Source: Daphnia carinata (taxonomy: Eukaryota; Arthropoda; Branchiopoda; Diplostraca; Daphniidae). Taken from it: a stretch of DNA of 64,000 nucleotides. Both the position numbers and the translations under genes were made by a program. Below the pieces are notes generated by a model. It was given only the letters and a program-made list of their open reading frames with translations. It searched no databases and had not been told where the DNA came from. Within the stretch, counting starts at the first letter, position 1. Each line of letters opens with the position of its first letter. Location: NCBI RefSeq assembly GCF_022539665.2, contig NC_081331.1, positions 2,266,501 through 2,330,500 of the forward strand, given 5' to 3'. Shown here piece after piece: positions 12,988 through 28,000 of this stretch.

Positions 12988-15751
12988 CTTTTCTTCTTTC
13001 TCTCCTTATTAACTGCGGCTATTGCCCGTTGAATCCACGCGCCCTTTAGCTGTTCATTTGTTTCTGATACATGTTTGTTTCTTTTCTTCCTGTCAGTCTT
13101 CTTCTTCTTCTTTTTTTCTTTTCAAATGATTTTTTCTTTTTCTTTTTTTGCGCCATTCCAAGCTGTATATGTTTATACCTATAAAGGCCAAATAATCCAA
13201 GCAATTGTTTTTTCTGAATACTGTCAGACTATTTTGACTCCTCCTCGTCGATGTTAAATCCGTGTTTGTGTGCGATGCCCTGACGTGCATTTGTGTGGGT
13301 GTCTGCGGGAAATAACGAGCTCTTTTTTTTTGCTTTTTTTTGCTTTTTTTTTTTGCGGAATCATCACATTTTTTTTTTGTTACTCTGAATACCGCCGCCG
13401 CATTGTTGCAAGAACCGCAACAACATTAGCAAACAAAACAAACACACAACAAAAAACTTTGAAATTTCTTCGTTTCTCATTTCTTTTTTTTTTTTTTTTT
13501 TTTTTTTTCTCGAATGTTGCATTAAAGAAACGTCGTGCAGGTTGTGTAACATGTGTCTAACCCGTCCGTATCTCAAACATCCCATGGCATTTTTTTTGAA
13601 AAATACGAAATTACAGAATTCCGTGGCATCAAGCGCACGTCGTCTCGTAAATAGATGTTGGCCAATTTGACGCCGGCAAAAATCGGTTCCACGCGCAACC
13701 ATCAAATTGTGATGTTGCTGTTGGTTGATGTTGGCAGCATGATGGGTATGCCGCACTCTGTTCTGCTGTACTATACACACAGATATTGCTAATCAACACG
13801 CTGGATGTGAATTAGCCTATAGCTATACAACGAAAATGAGAATCTTTTTTTCGTGCCGCTAGAAATGTTTGTGATGTAATTTTTCTCTTTTCTCGTTCTG
13901 GAAAATTCAAGTTGATCACAGACGAATCTCGGCACAACTTAGAAATAGACTCACGAAGAACAATTGTGGTGCCGGGATTGTTTCGCAGCAACGTTGAAGG
14001 TATAGCGCACACCGCAAAATACGCACAGTTAGTTGGCCGTTTCACATGGACTATGTGAGGCACCAACGACTGCTGTCCAGTCAGTCCTGGAACCTTGGCC
14101 AATGAAGAAACAAAAAAAAAAAAATAATAAAGGTGGAAAGAAGAAGAAGAAGAAGAAAACGAAAAAGACGAGCGCAGCTTTCGCCCACCAGAACGGAATA
14201 TAATTTCAATACACGCAGACTCAAGAGAGAATATACATAAATACGAAGATGGCCAGCTAACCCCTAAAGGATATAGCTAATATATTTAGAAAAAAAAGAA
14301 AGAAACACCTCATTTGAATGGATCATGCGATGCTTCCATCTTCTCAAAGAGTCCATTCTATACGAGGCGTACTTTTTGTTTTGTTTTTTTTTCCTTTTAA
14401 AAATAAAATAAAAGGAGAAGGGACCAGCCTATATGGACGAGAACCCACAGCAGACACGTTCGAATCTGATGGCCAGTTGCGCGTTGATGAGTTTCTTGAT
14501 GCCCTTCGGGAGTTACTCATTTGATCTCATCGTGATGCTGTGTGTGTGTGGATTATTTTAATGCCTCGCCTAAACTATAAAAGAATAAACCTACCAACAT
14601 CTAACGGGGCCTTTAAACAAAAAAGAAAAGCTTAAATGCAAAGAAAAAAAAAAAAGGGAAACGACACGAATCGATGATAATGAAAGGATAGAGACAGGGA
14701 GATTGAGAATTGAGGGCCATATTCGACATCCATATATTTATATGCATATTTTGTATACATAACCAGTTGCTATATCGAAAAGAAAACGATATAGCCAGTG
14801 CCGATGATGAGTCGAGTTTTTCTTTGATTATCTTTTTTTGTTGTTGTTGTTTCGTCCGCGCAACCGTTTCCCTTCATTTCTAATGCATATTATTAGATGA
14901 TTGCCTTATTGGTTTGTTTTCTCAGTTGATGTGTCCTCTGTGCATACGATCTCTCACATACAATCTGTATGCAGATATCGGAAGCGCGGGAACCAGAGAG
15001 ACTTCCAAACAACAGAAGAAGAAAGATATAGCCATGCGTTCCACAGCACTTTCTTTATAATCAGCTAGGAACTGCTCAATCTACTAATAATAGTAAATGT
15101 TAACAATTATTTTTCAAAAACCTCGAATCCTTTTTTTTCTTTACCTTTTCAGAGCGTCGGCCACACGTTATTGTCCATCCGGCGTAGTGAGATAACAGAA
15201 GTGTGGTGTGTTTCCTTTTGATTTGATCGCGGCTAATGATATGCCATGCACAAGGCGAGTCTTCATTTGTTCGTAGGAAGTCAAGTTTATTTTTTCGTTG
15301 TTGTCTAAGACGCGTGAAATGGAATATAAAAAAAAAAAACAAAAAAAAAAAAAACAAGGCAAATGAGAGTCTTTCCAAAGGTGTAAAAATGGAACACACA
15401 AAAAGCCAGCTGTGAAAATGAAAGAGCGAACGCTGTTGAATGAGGACAAGTTCATTTGTATTACACAGCTAATGGTGTAGGAGGATTGCTAGTACTAAAG
15501 TCAGGGTTACTATTAAGTCGCCATCAAACGGAATAATTCTCACAAATTCAGTCGTATGCATACGTGTGTGTATTATTATACAGTAAAAATACGAACGAAA
15601 TCTTCTTTTACGGTGCGAGAAAAACTCAACAGTCGACGCCAGTCAAACAGCAAACGACGTAAAAAGGGGGAGAACAAAAACACAAAATTTCAAAATAAAT
15701 ACATCAAACGGAATTATAATTGAAGGGCGAGCGCAGTTTTTCTTCTTCTTC

Positions 15752-15783
15752 TTTTTTTTTTTTTTTTTTGGGGGGGGGGGGGG
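15752..15783. repeat. Poly(T)-poly(G) junction
   Basis: About 18 T run straight into 14 G. The same T-then-G arrangement appears at about 37380-37410 inside a transposon remnant. A lone G run lies at 23341-23358. Confidence 0.9.
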
Positions 15784-18700
15784 CTTTTAGTTATGCAAAC
15801 AAAATTACAGATGCAAAACCGGCCACCAACGAATTCACGATTGACCAGAGCTGTTTCACGGAGGACATACAGAGGCGGGGTGATAATGCAGCATTTTTAC
15901 AGACACACACAAACACATACACACAGAGAACAACAGCAGTATGTTATTAGATTAGATATATAGTGTGAGCTTAGTTATATAGGACTATATATTTTATTTT
16001 TCTTTTCCTTCTTGACATGTCGTGTGAGTGCGGGTTGGCAACCGCAACAAATACGACATGTAACCCTCCCGAACGTTCTAGTACATTTATATAGTAGTCG
16101 AATTAGATGGTGGGGGCTGGACGCATCAGTTAACCAATTGCATGTCTTGCGGGAGTAGATGCCCCGCCATATGACGGCCGCGTTCGGTGTGAGAGAGAAA
16201 AAAATACAGTATATATACGACATTCGTAAAATTAAATTTGTAAAAGGAATAACTTACAGAGAAGGGAAAACACGAAGTCGACCGCAGCGACTCCGGGGGG
16301 GGGGAATGGACCGCAAAAATATTAGAGGATGAACTTCGTTCACGGTATATTGGTTCGATTAGCATTCCTCGTTTTCTTGCGAGCTTCACTGCGCAATTCG
16401 GAGGCCATCTTTTTTTGTGTACGAACACGATACAAGCCGTCCTTGTTTTCATACGTGATTACATTCATTTTGCTATTGCTATTTTTTTTTTTTTTTTTAC
16501 AAACATCGATTGAGTTTATAAGAAGAGTTGGTGAATGTATAGATGCAAAAGAAAAGGGTTGAACTGATGGGAAACTGTTTAGCTTTCAGATTGTGACTGG
16601 GCTGCGTGCCAACCCGTTTCCTTCGTTCTTGTATTCCATCATCGGCCGCTCATATTCTTTTCAAATAGGAGCGTGTGTGTGTCTGTGTGTGTGTGTGTTA
16701 GAACGAGAACAAGTGCGTGATGGTGGGTGTCTGAATGTTTCTCGCCTTATTTTTAATAGCTTTTGATCTACAACAACAACAACAATACACCACGCTATTA
16801 ACAGACGAACGGGTCTACCCTCCGCGCACGGAAGGATCTCGGCCTCATTGAACTTTTTGGCTTGCTCTCATGACACTTTACGAAGGGCCCCCATTCAACC
16901 GGCTGTGCCAGTTTTCTATGTTCACACACATATACACACATGGCAGAAACAGGTTTTTTTTTTTTTTCGTACAATCTAATTTGATAGCGTCCATAATTGG
17001 ATAAAGCTGCGCAGTAAATGCAATCGAAATTGCGAGTTGGCCGTTGATCTTTTGACAGTAGATTACAGTACGCTGCGTTGTAAGAATGTTCTTTTAGCGC
17101 TTAAAAGCAGTCGATGAACTTTCTATGCGTACATGTGGAACGACTTGTTATTAGCTGCACCATCCCAGACATGCGTAACCAATTGATATTAAAAACCATG
17201 GCCCTTTCATTTGAAAAGCCTATTTTCTAAAAGAAAAAAGATATGAACATTTCAATAGATTGCTAAAGACATGGAGCTCTCGCCATAAACTGCCATTCCC
17301 GTATAGATACTGGTGTTAGTTAATTTCTAGAGGAAATGACCAATCATTTGAAAAGACATCAAACGGTGGTCGTTTTTTTAAATTTCTATTGTGTCCATAC
17401 AAACGCAAGTCCAAACTGAGCCGCCGCTGTTGCGCTTCTGCTTTATTTTACTTCGGATGAATAAGACCATGCAATGTCCGCCCTCTCGTTCGCATCGACG
17501 CCGCCCGTGCGTTGCTTACCGGCCTCTTTTTTTTTCTCTCCGTTTTAAATTATTTTGAAAAAAAGTTTGGTTTTTTTTTTCTTCAGTGGGTTATGTGTGA
17601 TGTTGCGCGACAAAGGAAAGAGAAAATCGAAGGTTTCTTTTTTTTTTTTTTTGTGCATGTATGTGTGTTTAAGTATAGAGTGGGAGGAGCTGGGCGTTAT
17701 ATGGATGTAAGTCTTCTTTTTACAGGGACGTCCTTCAAATGCCGCGGCTACGGTTGCGCTGCTCGTCGCCGCCGAATAAGAGGAAAGAAGACCATTGTAT
17801 ATTGATATACAAATCCCCCCTCTTCCCATACATGCTCAAAGTAAAAAAAAAAAAAAAATATATGTATAGCTACACGCATAAGCCGTAGACATGTGTGTTG
17901 TTTGTTGTGTAATTCCATTGTTTGCCTCCAGTAAATTGAAGCTCAGACGTTATAATATGGAAGGTAATAAATAACAAAAGAAAACCTATAATAATACGGA
18001 TAGAAAAAAAAAAAAAAAAATATTTATTCGTGTAATCCGCAGTTGGGCTGCCGTTCCGGCGGGAGTATCAAACTGCGGCAATATAATCATTTCGTTTTGT
18101 TAAAAAATACGTTTTTGTTTTGAACGCTTCGCATGAATGTTTTTCCCATTGGTTGCAGTACGATTTCAAACATTTGCTGCATACATTGTGTTCATTTTGT
18201 TTCGAAACTTGACGACGGCGGATGGAAACAGTCACATAACCTGGCGTTGTGCATCTTTTCCCGTGGCCCGTCGACTTTGCGTCGTGTTACTTTTACGGCG
18301 GCAACAAAGGAAAATGAACCGCGACGGCGCGATCAAGTCCGACAGCAGCAACAACAGCTATATGCGCCGCTCATTTCCCATAGCATATTTTATTTTTATT
18401 TTTTTTTTTTGAGCTTTTCCCACTTGCTGCTATGCCGCTACTCGTTCTCAACTATATAATTATCATCGCAGACACACAGACAAGAGTGTAGGCAACTGTA
18501 TTTGGCTGCCGGTTGCGCCTTCTTGTATATAACGTCGGCTTATTATCGTGTTCGCCGCCGCGTAAATGAACGCGCGATAAAAATGGAGTTACACATTCAC
18601 ACACAGACACATGACATTCGGATAGATACGTGCATACAGACTTTGACAGATTCGTCTGGTAAATGTAGTTGTAGTCTCTCCGGAGTTGAATCTCTGACGA

Positions 18701-21700
18701 GCTATAATTTCTCTGTTAATTCATTAATGATGTCATTCATTTTTGGCCTGATTATAATTTTTGGAAGTCTGCCGCTCATTATCGTTGTAGCCGTAATAAG
18801 ACGAACGAATCGATTCACTGGCAAATTTCCATGTATATGAGCGGTTGGGATACAGAAGGAAAAAGTTGTTTAAAGAAATCGATAATTGCGTTGTGATGCA
18901 ATTGCTGCATTTTGCTGCTGGTTAAAAAGCGCAGACAAGCCGTTAGATACAGAACAAATCCCTTTTTTGATCACATTTATTTTTGTTTTTTATTCATTAT
19001 ATTTGGGTAGCAATTCGTAGAAATCAGCCAGCAATTCAAGGGAAACATGACGTCGCATTTAAACTTTTTCTTTTCAACTCGTTTTATAAATAAGACGGGA
19101 AAAGGGGGACTATGGTTCTGTTAAAAAGCCTTTTCATTATACGAAGAATGATCTCGATTTATATCATATCAAAAGAGGAAGAGAGCCATCTCTTGAGCAC
19201 GGTTTTACCTGAACTTAATTCGTGCTCGTTTCGTTCGTTGCGATGCGGGAAAAGGAAAAAAAAAAAACATTTCGCCGCAATTTCTGATTGGTGAACGTTC
19301 CATAATTGTCCGCGCCCACCTGTCTCCCGATGTGTAATAACTCTCTTCTCATTGTCTCCTACGCGCTATTGTTCCACAACGCTGTGTGGAACTAATAATA
19401 AAAAACTGGATGAACCCACCTCGGCACGCATGAAGAAGAAGAAATGTTGCGCGCACATTGCAGATTGGATAGATCCCAACAACCAACCCCATTTTGAAAG
19501 TTCAGTTTGAAAACCAACCAGTAAGCGAAAAGAAAACGTTTCCTTTTGAAACACGAAAGAAAAAATGTTTCATCTAAAGCGATAATCAAAACACTCCCCT
19601 ACTAGAAAAAAAAAAGAAAAAAGAAGTAGGTCCATTTATAGAGAAAAGAGAGGCCCCCTAATAGGAGAGCTTCTATATCTTGCAGCAGACAAAAAAGAGA
19701 AAAGTCCAACCCCCTTTATCTAATCAAACCTGCGGTTCGCCAGGTGTGGGCTATAAAAAAATTATTGCTCCATCACACGCACCTCGCGTAAGGCAACTAT
19801 AGGCTACGGCCCAAAGAGAGAAAAACAAAAACAAAACAGAGAACAGCATTCACACTAGAGACTGGCGGATGAAAAAGGAAGTCAAACGAAGCGTTAAAAA
19901 AAAATGGCTCTTTGTCACGAACGTTGCCGCTAAGTCGGCCATTGGAGAAAAAAGGGGAAGGTTTCTCATCGGGAGGTCGTAAAGATGACACGCCATTATA
20001 GAACCAAACATCGTATCGCCGTTCTATTGGTCCTCCCGCCGAGCCGCAAAACACAACATTGAACGTAAGGGGAAAAAAACAAAAACACTGCACGATATTT
20101 GTTAGCACAGGTGACATCATTATGAGATGAGCTCTTCAACTGGTTATTTTTAGTATCTGTAATGGCTTTTTTTTTTGGCCTATAGTTCTCCACCTATTAG
20201 AGTTGAGTCTAAACTCGGGTGCCAAATGCCAACGATAAATCATGAACGGGACAGGTCGTTAAGTTTTTTTTTTTTTTTTGAAGTCTCCAATCATATCCCG
20301 CCAGCACACGGTCGTTGGAAGGGCAAAACAGAAATGCCCGTCCCGTGCATAATGAGACGTTCGACTTAGCTTTCTATATGTACGCCGCTCTGTTGTGGCA
20401 TAGCCAACGGGAAATAAACATTTGCTGAAGCCATTTAAAATGTATAGGCTATCCATAATGGCCGTAAAGAGCTTTGTCATCGGCATAGCCTCGCACGTAA
20501 TGATTATAGTGCCATTATAGATCAAAGAACTTGTGAGACTGTTTCGTTACTGAACGTTTCGAAAATTGAAAATGAAGGGGTTTAGCCTTTTTTTTTTCTT
20601 TCTTTTCTGGGAAAGTTAAAAAGAAAAAGGAAGACAAATCCAAACACATTTAGCGGCTATATTTATGCATAAATAACTAAACGTGTACCAGACAAACTTC
20701 TCCTCTACTGCCTTTGGAAAAAAAAAAAAGATGCGTAGTTTCCAGAATTTTTTAAATAGCGGAAACACTTACAATCTTACAGACATAGGGTCGCGTATAC
20801 AGTCCAACATGGAGGGCAACGTTTAAGGGGGTGGGGGAGGAAATGTACTTGAAAAGTTTTTTTTTTTTTTATGTGTGTATATGCGTACACGTATAAGTGT
20901 GTATGTGTAGAAAGCTATATAAGAATCAATAGATTCCCATCGTTTTGAAAAGGGAAAAGAAGAGATAATTTGACGCTACTGAAACCTTCCCACCCCCATT
21001 GGCTTCATGCCTCTACACGGTGGGTTCCGGTATATGTAAAAAAAAAAAGAAAAAAGGGAGAACCTTTTGGGGTCTTGTCGTCTCCTTTTCACAACTGCCA
21101 GGTCTAATGAGGGCCATTAAAAGAAAATATAGGCGCGCATATATTCGTTTTTTTTTTTCTTATGGAAATTGATCGGTTTCTTTCGTTCGAGGTCACACAC
21201 ACACACAAGGCACATCCATTTTTGCATGTTGATTATACTAGGGAAAAGTGTACCTCAATTATCTCCGATCCAAAAGATCAGCTTTTCATGGGCAAAAGAA
21301 GACCGGAGAAAAGAAAAGAAAAACGGGGGCGATTGGGGCATGTCGGCAGCTAAAATTCGCATCCTCCTCCCTCTTGATGTTCTGCCTTTTTAACATCAAC
21401 GGTTTGACATACACCACAGTCATCAATGTGGCCTCTTTCTCATCATTTGTCATGATGCCGTTTAAAAAAAAAAGGTTACATTCGAATAAGCAAACTAAAT
21501 TGTGTACAAAATCAAGAAAAGGATAAACGCAAATTTCTCGATTGCTTATGTAAGATGAATTCGTGGAAGTTTGGTTGGTCGGCAGAAGCCATTTCAATCA
21601 GTGGATTACGTGTATAACGAAGCTATTCATAATGCCTAATAAATAAGCGGAGATCTAGTTACGTCGCAGATTGAGTCATTATAAGTTTGTCTATGTATAG

Positions 21701-21995
21701 TCAACAAGACGTAACACCTTTGTGTATTTCCAATACATTCATTGGAATGAGTATGACGCGAAAATCATATTTTTTTTTTGCCGCTATCCCAGTTTCAATT
21801 TCAGAGGACAAATTAATCGTGTACGCGCAACAAACGGGTTTAAATAAGGTTTAATTTAGCTGAATGATTCGCAATTTTCAAGAGAAGGCGTATAGTTTAA
21901 TGATCGCATTTCAATTGGAACGCTAGAACGAAAATGATTGGAAACTTCAATGCGATAGTGAAGCCGAAATCGTATCTCAATCTCGTTTGATGATA

Positions 21996-22029
<34 letters not shown>
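21996..22029. repeat. (AC)17 microsatellite
   Basis: Perfect AC dinucleotide repeat in gene-free DNA. Confidence 0.95.
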
Positions 22030-22031
<2 letters not shown>

Positions 22032-25000
22032 TTTAGAAATGAAACGAAAAAATTCAGCGATGCGTCCATAAGTCTAACGACACACACAGGAGTCGCTTCC
22101 TCGTCAAATGAATAGCGATTGTTAATGTTTGGGATAAAATTGCCCCGTGTGCCAACGCTCTTTCAACTCTGTCGCTTGTGATTGCGTCACTGTGTGCAGG
22201 GCCGTTCCTTCTGTGTTGTCCCCTCTCATTTTATTGCTTTCTGTCATTGCCTCGTTGACGAAATGAAAATGAAAAAGGATGCGATTTGCTTTTCAAATCA
22301 TCAGGTCGGCGCTTGCCGTTCATTTTCCAGCGTACAATGAAGTCCTTTATATTCGCCCTCCTTTTTCAATACAGTAGCGATTGCGTATGCACATTTGTCT
22401 ACACTTTGCGCACCGCTTTTTTTTTTTATGGTGAAAAAGACCATGTGTTGCTTCGCAACCTGGAGAGTTCCATGTCCGCACGGGCGGGGGCGGCTTTCCA
22501 CCCATTCATTTTGACATGCAATTGTGTTTCTATATTTCTATTGACGCTGAAGAGCTAGAAAGTTAAATGCTATATACGTAACGAGACACTGGTAGCATAT
22601 ATTCAAGCTTTCGTGGGGTTTTCGCGATAGATCTTCTGCTTCGGCAGTCATCCGCAGAAATGGAAGGAGGGGAGCGTAAAAGAGGTTAATAGAGATCATC
22701 CAGTTCAAAGTTCAAACGCATTCATCAACTGGCGCAGAAGGCGACTTTCGCCGGAATTCTTTTTCTCCTCATAATAACATCCATCTGAAACGTCTTTATA
22801 AAGATGCGAGTTTTGCTTTTTAAATACCGTAATGGATGTATCGCTGATATCGAATGTATACGAATTTATTTTCGCTGTATGAGATGTGGGCCAGCGAAAA
22901 TAAAACGAGTTGCAAAAGAGCGGAAATCGAAAGAATGAAGAACAAGAAAAAGGAAATGCAAGAGAGAAAGAAAAAGGATTTCCTTCTTCTTGAACGATGA
23001 AACCGTTGCCAGTGTCGAATTTCATCCGTCAACCGGTTCAGACCTCTTCTTCAGACGTTCCTTTTTACTATAAGCAACTATAGTTTTTTCTTTTACAGAC
23101 ATTTTAGCACGTGCTATCAGCGTTTTAACGGTCGTACCTTACAAGAATCCTGGCTATGTGTATGACAGGCGAACGAAACAGCTCGATCAAAAGAAGCTTT
23201 TTGGTGTAACCCCCTCTTTTTTCGGTCGTGTCTCCCTTTCTCTATTTACACACCATGTGCACTGCACATTGGAAAAACGAAGAGGAAGAAAGGGAAAACT
23301 GGTAGCTCTTGGTCCGACCACTCCCATTTTTTTTTTCAGTGGGGGGGGGGGGGGGGGGAGAGATCATTGCGAACAGAAAGCAATAGGGCGGATGCAGAGC
23401 TCCAGTGTAATAATAAAATAGAAGAGAGAAAGAATAAGAATAAAAAAATTATTTCTTTCTTTAAAAAAAAAAGATTGTGCGCGAGTAACAAAAGACCAGC
23501 AACAAACCCAGGAGCCGCGTTATAAACCTCCTACAACTACCCCCTCTACCCCTGCTCGACTTGCCTATCTTTCCTTTTTTACCTTTATTCTTTCTTGCCG
23601 TAGATTTTTTTTTTTATTATTATTATTTATATCCATCCTATTCAACGTGAAAGTTCGGTGTAATTGCCGTTAGTCCCAAGAGTGGGAGGAAGGTCTGCGC
23701 TGGGACGATACACATTTTCCTATTCAATCAACACGTGTGCTTATGCGATGATGTAAGAGAGTCACATATCGCCTTACTGTTGCGTCCCTTTGGCTGATGT
23801 CTATAAAAATCGAAGAGGTTCTCTTATAACGCCCCATTTTGGTCTTATTTAAAATATATATATATTTCTTGGATCATAAAACTACAATGTGCTTTACAGC
23901 GCAGCCTATTGATTCTGCTATTTCATATGAATCGAATTTTTATATAGATGGAAAAAAAAATTGGACAGGAAGTTGTCATAACGGCCGTTTCAATTTAAAG
24001 ATTTAAAGTCTAACGTTAGCCTCGTTTGAACAACCGGTTCTTTAAACTCATTTCTTATATGCACTCAACAACAAAACAAAGGATTTCATATTCAAACGTT
24101 TTCAACACAGTTCAAAATTATCCCGAGTATTTTCATGGCCGTGTCCAAATGAATTGAAATCGCTTAAGTTAACAGCGCATTCTGTTTCTTTTTTTGTACG
24201 ACTTTAATCGTCCTTGCATCTGTTAGTGATAGATGTTAAACGGCCGGCGCCATTTACCTGTAACCGTGCCGTTGCGGTGCTTCACCCGACGGCCAATGGA
24301 CGTCTATCTGTTTTAAATAAATACAGCATTAACTGTGACTTTGAACGCTAATAGCTTATACTACATACACACGTCTGTCTGTGTATATTTGCTCTCCATA
24401 GTCCCTCAGCAATAACGAGAGAGAACGATAGAAGAAAAACAACGGGAAAGCATGATGCTGAGCACGGATCGCGTGCCGTGCGGACGTCTAAATGTCTATA
24501 ATACACAAATAGGATCCAAAAGACCTATGTAGCCATCCTATAAGACTACATCTACATATACATCCACCATTTATGAGTGTTTATGTATTCCCAAACAAAC
24601 ACAAAAATAGCGCCGAGAAGCGGGCAGACGCACGGACGTATAGATCCATGGATGATGAGGGCAGTTACTGGCGCTTCATAACCGTTGATTATAGGCGCCC
24701 GAATAGTACAAGAACTCTACAGTTTTATTCTTTTTGATTTTCTTTTTCTTAGTTTACAAGGCTCCTGACATAGGAGAAACGAACCGGCAGTGAGAGGCGA
24801 AGAGGGAAACAGGAAAATGAGTTGGAAAAAGGGGGAACTAAAAGAAAACCCACACAGCGTGTGTCTGATGTTTGTTGCCGAAGACGACCGAGTCATTTCG
24901 TGTCGAGGTATTTGCATAGAAAGCTCATCATTTCCTTAAAAAACAAAAATTGCCGCCGAACCGAAAAGAAAACAAAAACAAACCAATCATGGCTTTTAAG

Positions 25001-28000
25001 GATGGCGGGGTGGGCACGACCAACAAAATGATATTCTTCCCACTGCCTTAAAAAGAAAGAAAAAAACTTATGGCTGTTTATTTGTTTTTTCTTCCTTCAA
25101 ATGAAAAGCAACATAGCAGAGAAAAAAAACCATTAAACTAACGCGTCACGCATTTATTTTAGAGTCAAAAGTTTAAAAAAAAAAAAAAAAAATACTCCCC
25201 AAAACAACACATTGAGGGAGCTCTGTTTTGTTCTTTTCCTTTCCCAAGGTGCCCTTTTTTATTATTATTATTATTGTGATTATATTCTTGTGGACTCGTT
25301 TTGTGACAATTTCCTCTACGTCTAGCCCTTTCTTCTTTACCTGTCCTCTATTATTATATTTGATTTTTTTTATTTATTATTATTTTTTTCTTTTAACTCT
25401 CCCGCGCGGGTGTGATGACTCCGACACAAAAGAACACGACATTTTGACCAAAAATACATTTATGGATGTGTCTAGTGATGCGTGTTTTGCCTCGTAAAGT
25501 ACACGAGAAAAAAAGGCGTTCGACGCTATTTTGTCATATCATCACACAATTGTCACCGGTAAAAAAAAAGAAAAGAAATCTTATTACGCATCATACAGAC
25601 CGGAAATGTTCTTTAGTTGTTTGTCGGATGAATTATGTATCCTCATTTCTCTTTATGTAATATCAACATTTATTATAATCCATTGTAGACCAATGGAGTA
25701 TGAATAATCGAGAAGCGCATTGTTATCGTTCCTTCCTTCGATTTTATTCGTGTTAAATATATACTTCTTTTGGCTCTGTGTGTTATGATTTCCTTTTTTC
25801 CATTCGATTAAACCACATTGCACCGATGCAGCCCACCGAGGAGCATTGTGTACGTTATCAAAAAATGAAAAAAAAAAAATAATATTTTGTAGTTGAGGTT
25901 TTGGCGGTTTTGATGGTCATGACGGTGGGACCCTCCACAACCGCCAAAGAATGGACCCAATAAAAAAAACAAAAACATGAATGAATGAAAACATTTTTTT
26001 TTTCCTTTCTCTGGTAGAATTTCGCCTTGTACTAGACCAGGCTCAAAAAAAAAAAAAGAACATCGAAACGAGTCAAAATGCTGTGATACTTTTGGTGCGA
26101 TGCGGAAAAGGTCGTTTGTCAACGTCATCACCCGCTGAGAGACAAAAGCCACAAGCTCAGCACAATGCGAAAGGGAAAGAAGGGAACACACTCCATCCGT
26201 CCCACCAACAGCTTCCTCATTTCCGTATAATAAACAGCATAGTGTGTGTGATGATGATCCTCTGCGCTTCTCCCCCTGCTGTGCTTTCCTCTTATTTCTT
26301 TTCCCTTTTTTTTTCACAAGCAGCGACGATGCGCATCTACACTTTCTAAACGACCGCAACATTGTAGTGAGGGGATACTATTGTTGTTATGTCTGCCGTT
26401 GGTCAGCGGGGCAACCCTTTTGCGAGTCGTCAACGATTAGCTGCAGAGCGTCGTTTCAACTAAACCATAGCGTCCCACTTGAGTTTGATACTCAGACATG
26501 GGACTGAGCGCAAATTTAGACACACTTGCCATTTTGGAAAAGAAGGTCTAATGTATACAGACCATTTGATAGTATTGCCTCCCCTCCATCGTTTCCATCT
26601 GCGTAAATTTCACAGATCTCTTTTTTTGTTCCAGCGTGACACACAAGTCTCTATCCGTATATCTCCGCACGGATTGATATTAAATCTTCAATGCCGGATG
26701 AACTGGGTCGTTTTCAACTGAAATGCGATACGAGAATTTTTGGAAAGTATATGGAAACTTTAGGGTGAGTGGGTTTGTATTGACAGCCTCTTTTCGAATA
26801 AATTCCAGCTGACCGAATCGAAGCGGATGTGGCAACTTTTTTTTTCGATTTTTTAATGGGTATAAGTTCTGTTGTCCCCCCCCCCCCCCCTCCATCTCTC
26901 TTCCATTTAAACCGGATCGAATGGGCACTCAAGAATTCTATTGTAAACACAACATAAAAAATTATTTGTTTATTTTTTGTTCCCTCCTCACCAATGTGAA
27001 AGGTTACGCCGCTCTACAGCTTCCTTTGGGTTACATGATTCGAGATATTAAAACTCAATGAAGTGTGAAACATCTTCTCCCCTCTAGCCTCTTTAACGTG
27101 GATCTTCTTCTTATGGTTGATTGTTATTGTCAGTTTTTTCTTCTTTCGTTTTTCTCCACACGGCGGCGGATATTCAAGTCAAGTGGGAGTGTCAAACGGT
27201 GTCCGGACGCAATCCCTGCTGAATACACAGGATGATGACCTCCATCCTGTTGGAAATTCAATCTTGAACGAGCTAGAAAAATCCAATTTGCCATCGGTAG
27301 ATTATCAAATATAAACTGATGCTTTTAGGCTCCATTGAATTACTGCCAGGGGATGAGTGGGAAACGTTTTGATTGAAAATTGGTTTGATGTGTGGAAACT
27401 TTGATCTGGTTGCCAGATTCGACTAACGCATACAAATTAGGCGGCCAAAACTGGAACGAAAAGATATCAATCACGACTGATGAGGTAGATGATTTGAAAG
27501 ATTGTCAATTGATTTCAATCAAACGAGTTTAGTTGACTGTATAGTAGGGAGCAATATAGTTTGAATTCGATTGAAATGCCGCTGTTATCGCCGACTCTCT
27601 CGTGTCCCCCACTTTATTGTGATGCTAATTCAATCTCGGCTCGTTGAACGGTAAAAGGAAGGGTGCATATATGATGCGAGTCGAAGGGAAAGCAAAACGA
27701 GGGGGGGGGATTTGAAAATAAATAAATAAATAAAATACAAATAAAAAAAAAAGCCGTCAGAAAAATCAAACTCAATCAAGCTGTCTGATCGGTGCGATCA
27801 ATACGTGATTGCCTTGCGCTGGGCGGTTATGGGTATACATACAAAAATGTATAGGCACGGTCCTATAGACGAAGGATTATCCCATCTCCTCCCCCACCTT
27901 CCCTATTCCTTCAATCCATCACGACTTTGTTAACAGAGCCAGAAAGCTGATCCATCATTGCAACGTGATTGTAACGCGACGAAGGCACCCGGCACTCATT

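Larger units (their letters stand above)
12565..21995. other. Intergenic, simple repeats only
   Basis: No supported gene. Notable content is a (CT)16 microsatellite at 12953-12984, a T run followed directly by 14 G at 15752-15783, another G run near 16298-16306, and many T/A homopolymers. Open frames in this stretch (such as 13364-13780 on the minus strand and 18133-18459) have no recognisable domain and no splice context. Confidence 0.5.

Noticed and set aside
25808-26362. 184-codon minus-strand open frame
   Set aside because: No domain, runs through A/T homopolymers, and no splice or conservation signal supports it.
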